Shown: positions 1-13,170, counted from the stretch's first letter. The stretch: 64,000 nt of DNA from Chrysopilus asiliformis (GCA_964034945.1 OZ035964.1:2319607-2383606); one strand, 5' to 3'. The notes: generated by a model from the letters alone, not told the origin. A program made the numbers and translations.

Positions 1-1558
1 TAAGTAAGTGAAATGTACTAAACCACATTAGTAATATTTAAAAACAGAAATGCAAGTAATATGAATTCATTCAAAATAATAAAAACACCCGCTCAAAAAA
101 TGTGGGGGAAACCAAAAAATAAAAGTAAATGAATAGAAAATGATGGACATATATAAATATTATAAATAATAATGGTACTGTACTTTTTAGGATAAATTAT
201 ATAAAGCATTTATAAATAAATATTAGATATTAAGGATTCAACAAATGAAAAAAAAATAATAATTTATATTGATACCTACTCATAAAAAGTAACGAAAGTT
301 GAAATGAAGACCTGAGGAAAACTGATATGAAATCAGAGAAAAATCTAGCAATTGAAAATTTCAAAGGCATCACTAATAACTGACGATAACTGAAACAAGT
401 CCCAAATACATGCCAGTGACGATAGGCAGTGTGTCAAAATACAGGCAATATAGCGAACTTTCGCTAAATCCGTGTCGTTTCACAACCAAGTTTGTGCCTT
501 TTTGCAACTTGCAATTCGCCTGCACTGGCCAAGATTTGAGAACGACTAGTCCTAAGATCAATGCACATTACCAAATTAAAGTTTCGCTACCTGAATGCTA
601 GTTTGTAACATATGTAGACGTTTTGTCGTACACATGGCCCAAACTAGCCGACGAATTTGTTTGTGAATATGGGAGCTAATAGCGTAACAAAATAAAGATT
701 TGCGACCAACAAAAATTGTTGCAAACACTGTCAAATACATTCCAAAAAACAGCAACAACAAAAAATCATAAAAATTTTAAAAATATATAACGTCTAGTCA
801 TATAAAATACGTTCATTGTTTTTTTTTTTAAGGAAATTGTTTAATTTATTTACTTATTTTTTTTTTTTGTGAAAAAAATATATTTACTTATTGACTTATT
901 TATTTAGTTTGGAAAGTTATTTTAAGCATATTTATTTAAAAAAGAAAAAAAAAAACATTCCAATATTAAAGTGAAAAAGAAGAAGAAGAAGAAGCTAAAA
1001 AAGCGATTGTGCAATTGAAAAAAAAAAAAAAAACAAACAAACAAATTCAAGTCATCATTTTAGTTACAAAATACTAGTAATTCATAAATAAATTAATCTA
1101 GTCAATGATTCAAAGATATTTATTTAATTTTATTTGATAAAGAGAAGAATCGAATCAAATAATTTACAAGTAAATCGCAAAAATTATTATAGTATCGATA
1201 AGGGAAAAAAGTTAACACGCTTTCAAACCTGTGAAAATACTCAAAAATCGAGCGATTTTGTTAAGGCAGACATTTGCAATGTGATTAAAGGATAGGTATG
1301 GAATTAAAATTGTGACATTTCGAGTAATTTTGAGTTTAAAATCTTAAAATTGTGACAAGAATATAGCTGTAGACTCCAATTTTTCGAAATGGAGTAATTG
1401 TTTTATGTGTGTGTTAAGAAAAATCAAAAAAATATTGATAAAAAATAGGCGTAAAAACAAGTTTTTTTTTTTTAAAAAACTTATACACTTTAGAAATCAC
1501 TCAAAAGAATGAAATAGTATTGTTGCTTTTTAATTTTTTAATATATTTTGAAAATACA
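1..1558. other. AT-rich non-coding DNA
   Basis: No gene, tRNA or clear element is seen. The stretch has long A and T runs, a GAAGAAGAAG run near 979 and scattered stop codons in all frames. Small open frames around 370-760 have no recognisable product. Confidence 0.5.
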
Positions 1559-3240
1559 AGAAAAGCTATAATTGCCACGGGGCCCTTGTCAAATACTGTA
1601 ACATATAAGGGCAGATAAAATTTTCCCGAAAAAATCCATTTGTACAGCAGAGGGGGGTGGTCCGATTGGATTTTGACGTATGGACCGGTTATGTAAAATC
1701 ATATTCTAAACACATTTGGAATTTTCACAAAAACCATACCGAATTAGGCTCCCCTTTTTCTTTTCAAAACGAATCCTTACAGGACTAGACATTTGGAATT
1801 TTCACAAAAACCATACCGAATTAGGCTCCCCTTTTTCTGTTTAAAACGAATCCTTACAGGACTAGGCGCGGTACATCAACAGAAGATGCAGGAGACGGGC
1901 CAAGGGCAAGAGGGAGGTATGATTTTACTTCCGGCGCCCCTTTTTTTATACCGATTCCATTTCACAATCAATGGGAAAATTTATCTATGGATTGAATAAA
2001 TTATTTTATGTATTTATGATGGTGGAAATGGCAAAATTAATTGGAATTTTGTATTTTGTGAACATTTCCCAACATTTTTTAGTATTGTTTTCCAAAAATT
2101 TTCATTTTGTAAATTTTTGAAATGTTCAAAAAAAAATCTCAAGAAAATTTCAGTTTTCGAGAAAAAATTTGTTTTAAAAAAAAGTTCTACAGTTTCAGGA
2201 AAACCAAAAACCACACATTCTTTAGGATCCTTTTATCTATCAAAAACAATTTTCCGCGAGTCGATAGGCCAAAAATTACGCGAGAGACAAACGGTTTTCC
2301 GAATGTTAAATCCTTAAAAATCGTATCCTTTTATCTCGGAAACGGCTAAAAGGATTTTTATGAAATTCGGAATCTTAGAGTTTTCGGGGACGAGGAATCG
2401 ATATCCGGTGTCCTTTTTGGGGAAAAAAGGATTTTTCAAGGACCTCGTCCTTGTCCCGCCCAAACCCCACCGCCCCCCTCAAAAAGGACACCGGATATCG
2501 ATTCTCCGTCCCCGATAACCTCTAAATTCTGAATTTCAGTTCGATCGGGGGACTTCAAATTTTCGTCCTTAAAAAAAGTACAGGGGTCCCCCTTGCGATT
2601 TTTTCAATTTTTTGACACGTGTCCGTTTTCGCTGAAATTTGGTGTGGAGGGGTTTTTAGAGCCCCTGATTAAGAATCCGTTGTCTGTTTTCCAATATCAC
2701 TAATAGTTTCGACGGTGCAGAGGGAGGGGTGCCCTTGGGATTTTTTTTCAATTTTTTTTACACATCTCCGATTTTGCTGAAATTTGGCATAGGAGTGGTT
2801 TTCGGGCCTCTAATTAAGAATCCGTTGTCTGTTTTCCAATATCACTAATGGTTTGGGTGGTGCTATGGAGGACGTGTCTCGCGAAAAGTTTAATTTTTAC
2901 TTGCTATTTACCAGAAACGCAACTGTTCAAATTTTCACAGACAAGCGGGCAGACAGACAAGCGGACAGGCCGACAAGCGGACAGACAGAAAAGCGGACAG
3001 ACAGACAAGCGGACAGACAGACAAGCGGACAGACAGACAAGCGGGCAGACAGACAAGCGGACAGACATACGAAAATCATTATCTTTAGATTTTTTTTTTA
3101 ATATGACCGTTTTCGAGAAAATTGTGAAAAACTGTTTCATTTGTATTGGGTAGGGGAAAGGAATGTTACGATTTTGCCCATCCAAGAACTTGGCCAAGCC
3201 ATTCAAAAGAATCGCAAATATAAAAAATTTCAAAATTTCA
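1559..3240 (+). repeat. interspersed repeat A, copy 1, with internal 77-bp duplication
   Basis: Non-coding repeat that recurs almost base for base at about 34593-36545. It contains a 77-bp direct duplication (1712-1788 and 1789-1865) that the second copy lacks, and inverted pieces such as ggacaccggatatcgattc in both orientations (about 2390-2510). It carries a 16-bp minisatellite near its end and ends in sequence (ggaatgttacgattttgccc) also found in the second copy. No transposase or reverse transcriptase is seen; class unknown. Confidence 0.85.
2939..3068 (+). repeat. 16-bp minisatellite (acagacagacaagcgg)n, array 1
   Basis: About eight units of a 16-bp repeat with few changes. Because 16 is not a multiple of 3 and no unit has a stop in several frames, it makes spurious open frames on both strands. 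Confidence 0.9.
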
Positions 3241-3912
3241 CGCTTTAAAAAAAAAAAAAAAAAAGTTGGAAAATTAAAACGCAACAAATTTTTTTTTTGT
3301 ATTTAGAAAGTGTACATGTTTGAAAAACCTGTTTTACGCCTATTTTTTATCAAGTTTTTTTTCATAGTTTTTAAATAATTTAAAATTGAAACTTTACAAT
3401 AATTAAGTGGTGTATTTTTTTCTTGAAAGGATCACGTCATTATCCTTACAGCAACTTCCGGCACAAATTTTTAAAATTTGTTATCAGAAAGTGTTGAAAT
3501 TCTGCCGGCGGACTGTATAGGCGTGCAAAATTCCAAGTCAATCGAATACGTGGAAGTGGTTTAAAATCAATCTAGAAGATTTGAAACGTACCTACCCTAA
3601 AGTGAAGTTAATTGAAATGGTGTAAAAAAGGACACTGTAGAGGGCCGAAGGGCAAAATGCTGTTCGTAACGTTTAAAAACCCCAATTTCGATTTGACAAA
3701 AATTTGGCAAAAGATGTTGATGTTCAAAATGATAAATTTTGTAGATAAACTAACCGGAGATCCAAGTTTCCTATAAAAAATTCTAGTGTCGAATACTATT
3801 TGCACTAAGCTTTATCGAAACCTCCGCAAGTTTTCGTAAAATTTCACCACGCATGTATTTCCATTTTCAAAGTAATTATTTCAACTAAATCAATTTCCAA
3901 ATGAAATTCAAA
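3241..3912. other. non-coding DNA, no recognised element
   Basis: AT-rich unique-looking sequence after repeat A. Contains an 18-A run near 3245 and no supported gene. Confidence 0.4.
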
Positions 3913-4172
3913 TATACACAGAAAGAAAAAAAATAGTTAAAATAGCGTCAACCTACGAGAATAGTGGTTTGACCATGCTTACGTGGTAAAATCTTCTCAA
4001 AACTTACTACACACGTACTTAATCCAACTATTACAGACATTTTTGACCATTTAATAGTTGAATTAAGTACGTTTGTAGTAAGTTTTGAGAAGAATAAGCA
4101 TGGTTAAACAACTATTTTCGTAGGTTGACGCAATTTTAACTATTTTTACTATTTTTTCCTTTCTGTGTATAT
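3913..4172. mobile_element. foldback MITE with about 120-bp arms
   Basis: Almost the whole 260 bp is an inverted repeat. The left arm starts tatacacagaaag and includes gcgtcaacctacga; the right arm is the reverse complement and ends ctttctgtgtata. Arms differ by a few substitutions and indels. No coding capacity. Confidence 0.85.
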
Positions 4173-5517
4173 ATTTCACTTACAGATAATGGACCGTATT
4201 CATAAAAAAATGAGCATATGCTTATAGTCCACTTTTTTGGTGCGAATTCTTCAATTTTTGGTGAACAAATGTTGTACTTCGGAAGCAGGAGTGGTATTCC
4301 GTAACTTGATTCAAACGTTTGTTTCAAGTTAGAAGGAAAAGTGGTATTTGCTATCTCGGTTTCTCCCTGTCATTTATTTCGGTCGAAACAGAGACAGCGA
4401 ATACTTCTTGTTCTTCTAACTCGAAACGCTTGAAACCAGTTACGGAATATCACTCCAGGTGTTTATTGCTAAAACTTAAAACCAGCGTATTTGTCAACTT
4501 TTATTCATAAAAACTTATGAATTTGCAAAAAAAAAAAATTAAGCGTGAGCATACGCTCATTTTTATGCATACGCCACAATGAATGACATCCTAATTTCAT
4601 AGCTGCAGCTCACTTCGTTTTTTCTCTCTCTATAGTTCAGAATTTATTCTCAATTTTCCTGGAAAAAATCACATTTAAAAAATAAGGATATTTATGAAAA
4701 ACTAACAAAAAAAAAAGCCGTAAAATATTCATATAGAAGAATAGAAAAATCTATAAAATATCCTTTTTAGAGTCGCCAATAAAAATTCGATTTAATCGAG
4801 AAAAAAAAATGTTATTTCAAAAATGAACAAATCGTAATGAAAACTAAATCAAACTTAAAATTGGTAAATTTCCTTTAGTGAAAAAAGTGTACCGATGAAA
4901 AAATAAAACGTATTTGTAAAAAGTAATACAAAAAAGTGCATAATAATTAATTTAAAACAAGTAATAATAGTGGAAAAATTAATCTTATAGATTTATTTAA
5001 TTTTTAAGTAAATAAAAGGTACAGAAGTAAAACAAAAATGCATCCTCAATAAGATCAAACACGAGAGAAAAACAAAAATTATTTCAAAAAGCAAAATCAA
5101 ACAAAATGGGGATATGTATGTGACATATTTTATATTTTTGTTTTTTTCTTGAAAAAAAAGAGAGAAATTAATTAAATATTTAATTGAATAAAATAATGTT
5201 AAATTATAAAACATGGAAACAAAACCTTGAAAATGAAAATTATAATGATAGTAATTAAAAAATGAACAAAAAAAGAATATTAATTAAGAAAACTATTTGT
5301 AGTTTGTTTGATTTGCACATGCACCTAAAGAAAAATTCAATAAAAATATAAAAAAAATGAAAAAGGAATATTTAACAAGATATTATTCATTATTTCGAAA
5401 AATCCCCCATCCTTGCTCTCGTTTTCTCTTCTTTTTTTTTTGCAGATTAAACACCGGAAGTTTCATCAGTTTTGGTTGTTGTGAAATTTAATATTTCAAG
5501 TTCTTATAACGAAGCAT
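4173..5517. other. AT-rich non-coding DNA
   Basis: No gene recognised. The part from 4640 to 5440 is extremely A/T-rich with many A runs. Open frames are short and without similarity to known proteins. Confidence 0.4.
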
Positions 5518-5746
5518 TTAAGGCTCAACCACAATTACGCATTCGTGCGTGCGGCACTCACGCGGTGAAAGTAAAAACTACGCATTTATATGAGTAAATG
5601 TATAATTGCGCGTTGCTCAGACGCGTTGCCGCGTCCCTGCCGCGTAGAGTAGGCTCAGTCTCTACTTTTAGAGGCGGTGACAACTACTAGATGTCAAAAC
5701 AAAATCATGCCGCACGCACGGACGTATGTTTCTGGTTATACCTTAA
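5518..5746. mobile_element. TTAA-flanked MITE (piggyBac-like)
   Basis: TTAA at both ends (5518-5521 and 5743-5746). Terminal inverted repeats begin AAGGCTCAACCACAA on the left and AAGGTATAACCAGAA on the right, followed by a shared tgcgtgcggca. Short and non-coding. Confidence 0.75.
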
Positions 5747-6126
5747 CAAATTGCAACAGACAACAAACGATTCTGCCAATAATTTTTGGTTTCATGCGGT
5801 TGATCAGAAAAATGTAGGGTAGAGCCACCAATTTATGCTATAAAAGCGTCAAAATTTAGTTGTAGCGTGTTGTTTTTTTTTTTTTGTTATATCGCCTGTT
5901 CGAAATTTCTTGCACAAAAAATACGTTTTTCTTCGCGCATCAGCATTGAAACATCCAATATGGCTTCGCAACATTCATATGACGGGGGAAATATATCTGA
6001 TATGAACAGTATATGGCTTTCTTAGACGATCTACGCTTTTGCACACTAGTTATAGCGACAAAACATAATTTTTTTTAAAATAAAAACTGACATACGTCGA
6101 TAACAGGGAAAAAATACCATTAAGCC

Positions 6127-6660
6127 CTAATCCTATCCTATAATATAATACGAAGAATGTCTGTCTGTCTGTCTGTCTGCACACACGATCTCGAAAACCC
6201 GCCTAACGATTTTCACGAAACTTGTGGGTTAGGGATTTTCGGGGACAAAAAACCGATCTAGATAGGTCTCACCTCTGAGAAAATTCCCCTCGATACCCCT
6301 CGCCTGTTATCTTCGAATTGGGAGGTCCGATTTTAATGAAACTTTACAGTATCACTAAGGGGGCGAAGGGCTTTCGATTTTTTCACTACAAACCTGACTT
6401 TTCCCCCCTCTCAATAACCCTCACCTGGTGGCTCAAAACGTTTCAAAAATCGGTGACAGCGATTACTCAATAACCACTCAACCGATTTCTATGAAATTTT
6501 GTTATCGCGCGTTAGTTTTAGTTATAGCATTCTAGGTTGGGAATTTAAAAACTCTGGAAAAGCTCTGTAAAGATAATGTGAACTTAGTTTTTCCCCAAAA
6601 ATCAGCAAAGGTAGGATTTTGAGGTCGCCGAGCATGGCTCGGTCTTCCTGGTACTGGGTA
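6127..6660 (+). repeat. interspersed repeat with (TCTG)n start and hairpin end
   Basis: Begins with five TCTG units (about 6158-6178), continues with atctcgaaaacccgcc and gattttcacgaaacttg, a signature shared loosely with other repeats here, and ends with the hairpin gccgagcatggctcgg near 6628. Non-coding; class uncertain. Confidence 0.5.
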
Positions 6661-6961
6661 TTTAAATACCCAAAAATACGTTTGCCTTAACAAAATCATA
6701 TCTAGAGATAATTTTTTCTTGAATAAAAAGAGAAAATACGGGACAAAAACTATTTCTAGAAAGCCTGTGAAAATTGCAAAGTTTTCTTGCTTTTTTTTGT
6801 AGTCAGTTCGATTTCTGCAAACTCAGAAAATGACATAAAACTTGGTCGGGAAAATTGGAAAATGGAAATTTCGGAAAAACCTCCCAGGACAACTTTGTCT
6901 TGAGTATCTTCAATCTTATAAAAAAAACATGACCATGGTTACAATACTTGAAATTGTCTTT

Positions 6962-7153
6962 AGGGAGCCTCCACACGTTCAATGTTATTTGAGAAGTATT
7001 ATTGATGAAAATTTTCGTCAAGTAACATTGACGAAAAAATCGCCTCCACGCGTAACATTGAAGAGCATCCAAACGATCAATGTTACTTGAAACATGAGTC
7101 ATTCAAGTAAAATTGTCAATTAACATTAACATTGAACGTGTGGAGACTTCTTT
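6962..7153. mobile_element. MITE family CTCCACACGTTCA, copy 1
   Basis: Inverted ends ctccacacgttcaatgtta and its complement, with internal degenerate copies of caatgttacttga. A second copy is at about 24389-24574 in Shal intron 1 with the same internal order. Confidence 0.8.
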
Positions 7154-7618
7154 AGAGCGAAGTTAATAACCCAAAATGTCCTTGCAACTTTGATGCGTTG
7201 ATAATGGCTGCATTAAGTGCATTCGTAATCGTAATACCGATCCCGTTATAGCCTATTGGGGATTTTAATATCGATTTCGAATCACAGGTGAGTCAAATTT
7301 ATCTTATTTATGTTTTTATAGGTATATCTTCTATTACCCATATGGCTATCCTGAGAAAATATCAACAAAATTGTACGACAGGATCTTTGAGTGGATTAAT
7401 CGGGGGGCGAAGATTGAGTAGATCGAGAACCCCATTGAGAATAAAAATTTCTAAGCCAGGGAATAGCTGAAAGAGATTCAACAAATGTGCCAGCAAAACG
7501 AAAATCTGGATGGTTTGTTGAATTAATACGAAATTGGGTGAAAATGGGTAGCAATTTGTGATATGGGAAGGTGATTTCATTGCAATTGAAATACTAAAAA
7601 ATATGAACAAAAAATTAC

Positions 7619-7963
7619 GTCTATTTCATGCGCAGGGCAGTTTTGCCGGGCAAGCACATGATAGTTTTAACAAAATCTGAAACTGACTTACTATGACGTG
7701 CTTCATCTCTTAAAAGGAAGATCTCAGTTGAACCATAACTAGCCACTAGTCTATTATTAGAGGCGCGTGCTCTTTTTTGGTCGTTAATTATTAAACTGGG
7801 AGTTTCCGTTTAAAAAATTAGGCTCGTTTTAGTTTTCGACAATTCAAAAACCATTAATTTTAGAAATGACAAGACAACGAGTTTCTTATTTTTTCAGCAA
7901 AACCTACTGTTTTTATTGACCTGCAAGCAGCATGGCAAAACTTACCCTGCGTATGAAATAGAC
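7619..7963. mobile_element. MITE family GTCTATTTCATACGCAGGGC, copy 1
   Basis: 345-bp element with inverted ends gtctatttcatgcgcagggc and gccctgcgtatgaaatagac-like sequence (right end has accctgcg), followed inward by a shared tttgcc. Other copies are at 22501-22837 and, truncated, at about 31364-31449. Confidence 0.8.
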
Positions 7964-8163
7964 TGTGCATAAATTGTGCATTTTTTCCGAGATCGTCTAA
8001 CTGGGTGCGCTACGGGCCGCAAGTTTAATTAATTAGGAACACAACATTTATAAAATCACCGATTATTAGCCCTGTTAGCCCTTGAGTTTGGCAGCCTTGC
8101 ATTTGAGAATAGTCTGAGCGGAAAAGGACTATGAAAAATCGGGTCGCTTTCAATTTGAAGGTA

Positions 8164-8296
8164 CAGTACATTCGCGATTATATGAACATGAAATTTTAAG
8201 CTGTTCATATAGCAGAGTATTGAATTTCAAATATTTTTTATGTATTTAATACAGCCGTTCATATAATAGAACGTTCATTTAATCACAAGTCTACTG
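8164..8296. mobile_element. TA-flanked CAGTA-ended MITE (pogo/Tc1-like)
   Basis: 133 bp flanked by TA on both sides. Ends read CAGTACATTCGCGATTATAT and, on the other strand, CAGTAGACTTGTGATTAAAT. Non-coding. Confidence 0.75.
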
Positions 8297-8444
8297 TATA
8301 TGTTTAGGGCATTGTATGCTAATTTTTGGTACTTGTCATACTAGATTGCATTGCAATGTGGAAACTTTCCAATAGAAACTGGAATTAGAACGAAAATTAG
8401 CACGCCCTTGGAATCGCACACATACGTGAATAATTTCATATGTA

Positions 8445-9204
8445 CACTGTAGAAAATGAGTTTGAATTGAAACCGAAAAATGGGGTAAAAACGGGGTAAA
8501 TTTGCAAAAACGTCGTAAAATTTCGAAAAAAAAATCAGAATTTAGCTCGCACACCATTTAAGTTGTAAAATCACCCAAAAAACATTAATCTTACACTCGA
8601 AATAGGATAATTTTAAACCTTGCGTAAAATTTCGACCAATATTCGTATTTTTACTCTCATTTTGGTGTAAAAACACGCTCGCAGGGTATTTTTGCATTAT
8701 TGTACGGACAATTTAACCTTAACCTTATAATTCGCATAAGGTTTGTGGCATCGGAGTATAAATACTCGAATCGAGTTTTACTCTACCAAAATCCTGTGTG
8801 GCGCCTGCCACATGACAGACATGCCAGGGAAATTTGGATGTGAAAACATCCGCAAAAATAATATAATATTTTTGTTTTTGCAGACCGTATAAGCCGAGAA
8901 ATTGTAATACCATTTTCGGTGTAATTTTAAACAAAAAATGTCGTAAAATTACACCTTTAAGACGCGGTTTTGCTACCAAATAGGAGGAAAATTCATGTCG
9001 TAAAATTACACCCGTATTGTACTTTTACTTCTTCTTTAGCTTAAAGTTCCCCCGTAAAAGAGGCTTTTGTACGCCACAAAATGAGTAAAAATGCATAGCT
9101 TTTAAAAGCCATTACGACTCGGTATAATTTTACCCCTATTATAGTAGGAAAATGGTTTCCTACGATAATAGGGGTAAAATTACAATAAAATTTTCTAGAG
9201 TGTA
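8445..9204. mobile_element. MITE with CACTSTAGAAAAT ends
   Basis: Inverted ends cactgtagaaaat and attttctagagtg enclose about 760 bp with many degenerate copies of gtaaaattacacc in both orientations. No coding sequence. Confidence 0.6.
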
Positions 9205-12200
9205 GCTGATATCCAAAAACTTGCGTCCAGAGTAGATTTTGCTAAGAATTTCGCCTGCGGCGCCTTTTTTTCTCTTATGTTTTGATAATATATAAATTTT
9301 TAAATTAAATTTCAGTGCTAATATTAAAGAACTGTTACCGTATTTTTTTTTGCAATGCGGCCAGCGGTTTGGTGTAGAAAACTAAATGTGGCAATCGAGA
9401 AAATATCCCGATAACGGCAGAAAATAGCCGATAACAGTACAGAATAAAATTTTGGGGAATGTTATTATACCTCGTACCACATACTTCGTATAAGAAAGTA
9501 AGGAACAAAAAAACTTCTCTCGAAGAGATTAAATTATAGCGAATTTCGTCCGTCAGTATTGCTAGGTCCTCTGATTGGAAAAGTTGCGGAAAATTAGGCA
9601 TTGCCGCACACGGCCATTGGTGAGGGATTGATGCGATTTTCCCTGTAAAATTTTCCCCGAACCAGAGCTAGCCCATGAAACGGGGAAATGTGCGCGTGAT
9701 TCGTTAAATCTGATATCGTTAGAAAAATTATTGAAAAATTTCATATTAACCGTTGGTAGTTAATTGATAAACATTTAAATTTGTGAAGTGGTAATCAAAG
9801 GTGGGAAATCAATAAGAAAATCTGATTTGAAGTTTTCTCGATTAGCAACAGCTCTCCGGATTTTCCAAATTTCCCAAAACTATGCCAGACATTTCCCAAT
9901 CTGAGTGCCCTCGATTCCCTTTTCCCCTCCCCCAAAAAACCCTGTTTTTTTCCTGTCATCTAGTGCTCCGGCTGACGGATTTTCCACAATAGATCAGTGA
10001 AAATTTCGCGGCTGCGGAAACAATGGTGGCAAAAAGAAAATCTATGAGAATGTAAGCGGAAAATACTTTCATTTATGTGCGTGTCTGTGTATGTTTGACA
10101 TTTTTGTTTTGATATATTCACAATTTCCACGCTTGTCGCGGCGCCGCGCCGTGGAAAAGCGCGCTGACCATTTATCGAGGTGAAATGTGAAAATGAAAAT
10201 TTCGCCAAAGAGAATCTCGACAAGAAATGGAGGAATGTCAGCGAAAAAGACGAAATTTTTTTTTTGCCGCAGGTACGAGTGAGAAATCGAATTGATTTTT
10301 CCGTCTAGTTTTTCCGCAAGTTTTGCAATCGCACCGCACCAAATCGTACCAGGCGAAACTAACCATAGAAGTGTTCTCGTTCGGTAGGGTTGTTGTTTTT
10401 TTTTTGCTAATATGCGAGCCATTTTCCCAAGATAAGTGAAGTGAATGAGTGTTACTTTGATGAAAATGAGGAAAATAGATAAGTGGAAAGCGGAAAATAG
10501 AAAGGAGAGGACATACGTCCAATACACAGCTAAATTACGAATAGATAATATAAATAAATAAAGAACTGAAAAAGAAAATAGAGTCGAGTGAAAGAAGAAT
10601 AACACTTTCGGGAAAATTCACCACAAAAAATATATATGAAAACTACGATTTCCACGTTCTGGTCATTCCGCTTAATTGCCGATTTGGGAAATAAAGGAAA
10701 ATAGCCACTTGCTAAGAAGAGAAAAACTCAGAAAAATCGGAAAAATGCCATCCATAAAAACATTAGAGATTCATTTTCTCCCTGGAGGTTCTCTTTTTGA
10801 GCAAATTTTCTTTCGTTTTTTTTATGTTTTTTTTTTGTATATATATCATACTTTGCTGATTTTCCACCGAATTTCATTTTTTTTGGGGGGTAATAAATGG
10901 TGATAGCATCTATCTTATTTGGATATGATGGCAAAGGTGCAGCAATTTGACGCAAATTAGTACGTTTGAGATATTGTGCTGGAAAATCCATCTCCCCTAA
11001 ACATCGGGTAAAAGAAAAACGGAAAAACAGGGTAGACCGGAGCGGAGTGGCGCGGTTGCGAACCAGCAGCTATGAAACAGATCACCAGAACCATCATCAG
11101 TGCCAGTAAAAACACTGGTCAGGATTTTCATATGAAAACAAATTTAGTGCTACTATGAATGGAAATGTTAAAAGTTTTCCACACCTAAAATGTCGAACCG
11201 TCATGTGAAAATACTTAGCGAAATCATATGGATTTATTTACCCGGAAAATTAATCTCTTAATAAGTTAGCTTTCGTTTATAAAGAGTAAAAAGTGAAGTA
11301 AACTAAGAACCAATAAAAAAATGTGAATTTTCTTTTAAAAAATTCGAATAATTAAAAATGGGAAAAAAGTGGAAAACCCTCAAAGTTTAGAGATTTTTGT
11401 GCAGCACACAAGTTCGAGTTTTGATTTGAAGTTTTCCCGTTTTCTGTGAGTTAAAATGCCAAGTGTACGATCGGATTTTGGATGTGTGCTCAATTTAATC
11501 CATAAAAAATCCCTTCAAATGGTTTTTTTAACAACTGACGGACTAAATGTTTCAAAAAAAAAAACAATAGGTGGATTTGTTTTTCGAAATTGCAAAAAAA
11601 TATCGAAAGTTGTCGCGAAAAAAAAATTTCTTCAGGGTTTTCACTTAGAAATATACGAAAATTTCTTCAGGGTTTTCACTTAGAAATCTACGAATACGTC
11701 TGTGTGATGGTGTTTGATGTTTCCCATTGTTTTTTTTTTCTTCTCTAATCAATTTAATCTTTACGCGAAAATCAAAAGTGATTTGCGGAGCACAAAAGGA
11801 AACGTTGCGAAGGATAATACCATCGGAGAGTGCAATGGTTCTGGTTTTAATTGGGATATTATCACGGCTTGCCGTTCAATAAATTCAAAAATGCTGGAAA
11901 ATGACGACCTTTAACACACAGAGAGGCACAGAAAAATTGCAAATATTCTTACCCGTGCGGCAAACAAGAAAAAAAAAACTTTTTTTTTTAGTGGTGCTGT
12001 TTTAAAGTTTCATGCGACAATTTAATCGGTGGTACAATTTTGGCACCACCGTGCAGCATTTGTTACGAAAAAGAAGATACATGGCGTGCTGCACCACCAA
12101 GCCTTTAAGGGTTAAAAAATAAGCATACGCGGCAAAAAACCCTACGTCAGAAATCCTTCTGGCATCTAAGGTTCTTGAAAATTCGGGACGGCTCATAATC

Positions 12201-13170
12201 GGATGCAGACGCCGTTTTCCAAACTTCGAGCCGGTTTTTTTTCGTTATTCACCAATTATTTGAAATGCAAATACAGTGAAAAAATTTCCATTTCGTAATA
12301 TTCAATTTCCATTGTGGCTACTTGCTATAAACAAGAGTCAATTCCCCCCACCACATTTCTCCCAGAGAAATTTGTCGTCAATAGCGCACAAAACAGGATT
12401 GACCTACAAAATTGGAATTAAAGTGTGTAGAATTTTGAGTCCGGTCTCTATGTTAATCCGTCTGTGAGTCCCATTAATCTACAGGATTGAAATTAAATGT
12501 TTGGTCAATTTCCTTGCATATTTTCGGTCCGTACAGAAGGTATTTTTTTGTTTTAAATAATGCCCGCACATAAATAAACTAAACGTTACACCCTTCTCGC
12601 AATATCTTTGACACGTATTCCAACAAAATATACATAGATGATTATGAATACTTTTCAAGTCCTCTCAGGGTCACCTGTGATCACTGAATCGCATGCCAAA
12701 TGTCCCACCTTCCAACTCTGCCTCATTCTAAGTAACTTAGCCACCAGTTTGAATCTTATATTATAGCTAAATGCGTTAGAATTCTAAATGAAAGTGAAAG
12801 GATAGCAGGTAAAACAAACCTACCCCCTCCCCAATCTTCATACTCCCATGAAAGTTTAGTTTTCTCCATTTTGCCCACCTGCAAGGGTTTTGCCCACCTG
12901 CAAGGCCTAAATAGAACGCGTTTTTTTGGCGATTCATATACAGTTTACATAAAACTATTTTGTTTTGGCTCTTTTTGCATTTTATTAAGTACATATTTAA
13001 CTATATTCCAGTTTTTTCATGTCACAAATAGAGTATTAGTGCCTGTTTTTGTAAGAGTACGTTAGGACGTTTTTTCTGGAGGTGATTTACTGGACCCACG
13101 TCCGTAGTCATTCATCCGAAATCAATCAAATGAGTTTTTACTTTCTTCTACGGAGTATAATAAAGTATTG
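9205..13170. other. non-coding DNA upstream of Shal
   Basis: No gene recognised. The block from 9.4 to 12.2 kb is somewhat richer in GC and in ggaaaatt words, and short direct repeats occur (for example the repeated gaaatttcttcagggttttcacttagaaat near 11627-11683 and gcccacctgcaag near 12875-12905). Open frames up to 178 codons have no recognisable domain and odd composition. Confidence 0.4.

Noticed and set aside
2939..3068. Regular repeats that might suggest a CRISPR array.
   Set aside because: Units are head-to-tail with no spacers, and the DNA is eukaryotic.
2848..3287. Overlapping open frames on both strands rich in TDRQ/SVCL repeats (also at 35894-36272 and 52733-53091).
   Set aside because: They are produced by the 16-bp GACA minisatellite and TCTG arrays, which lack stops in several frames. 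No domain, no start context, and the host repeat is non-coding.
6623..6660. Hairpin gccgagcatggctcgg followed by CTGG, as a possible Helitron 3' end.
   Set aside because: The terminal signal is too short and no TC start or AT insertion site could be matched; left as an unclassified repeat.
10069..10605. 178-codon minus-strand open frame.
   Set aside because: Biased Phe/Ser/Leu/Lys composition in A/T-rich sequence, no domain, no splice context; treated as chance.
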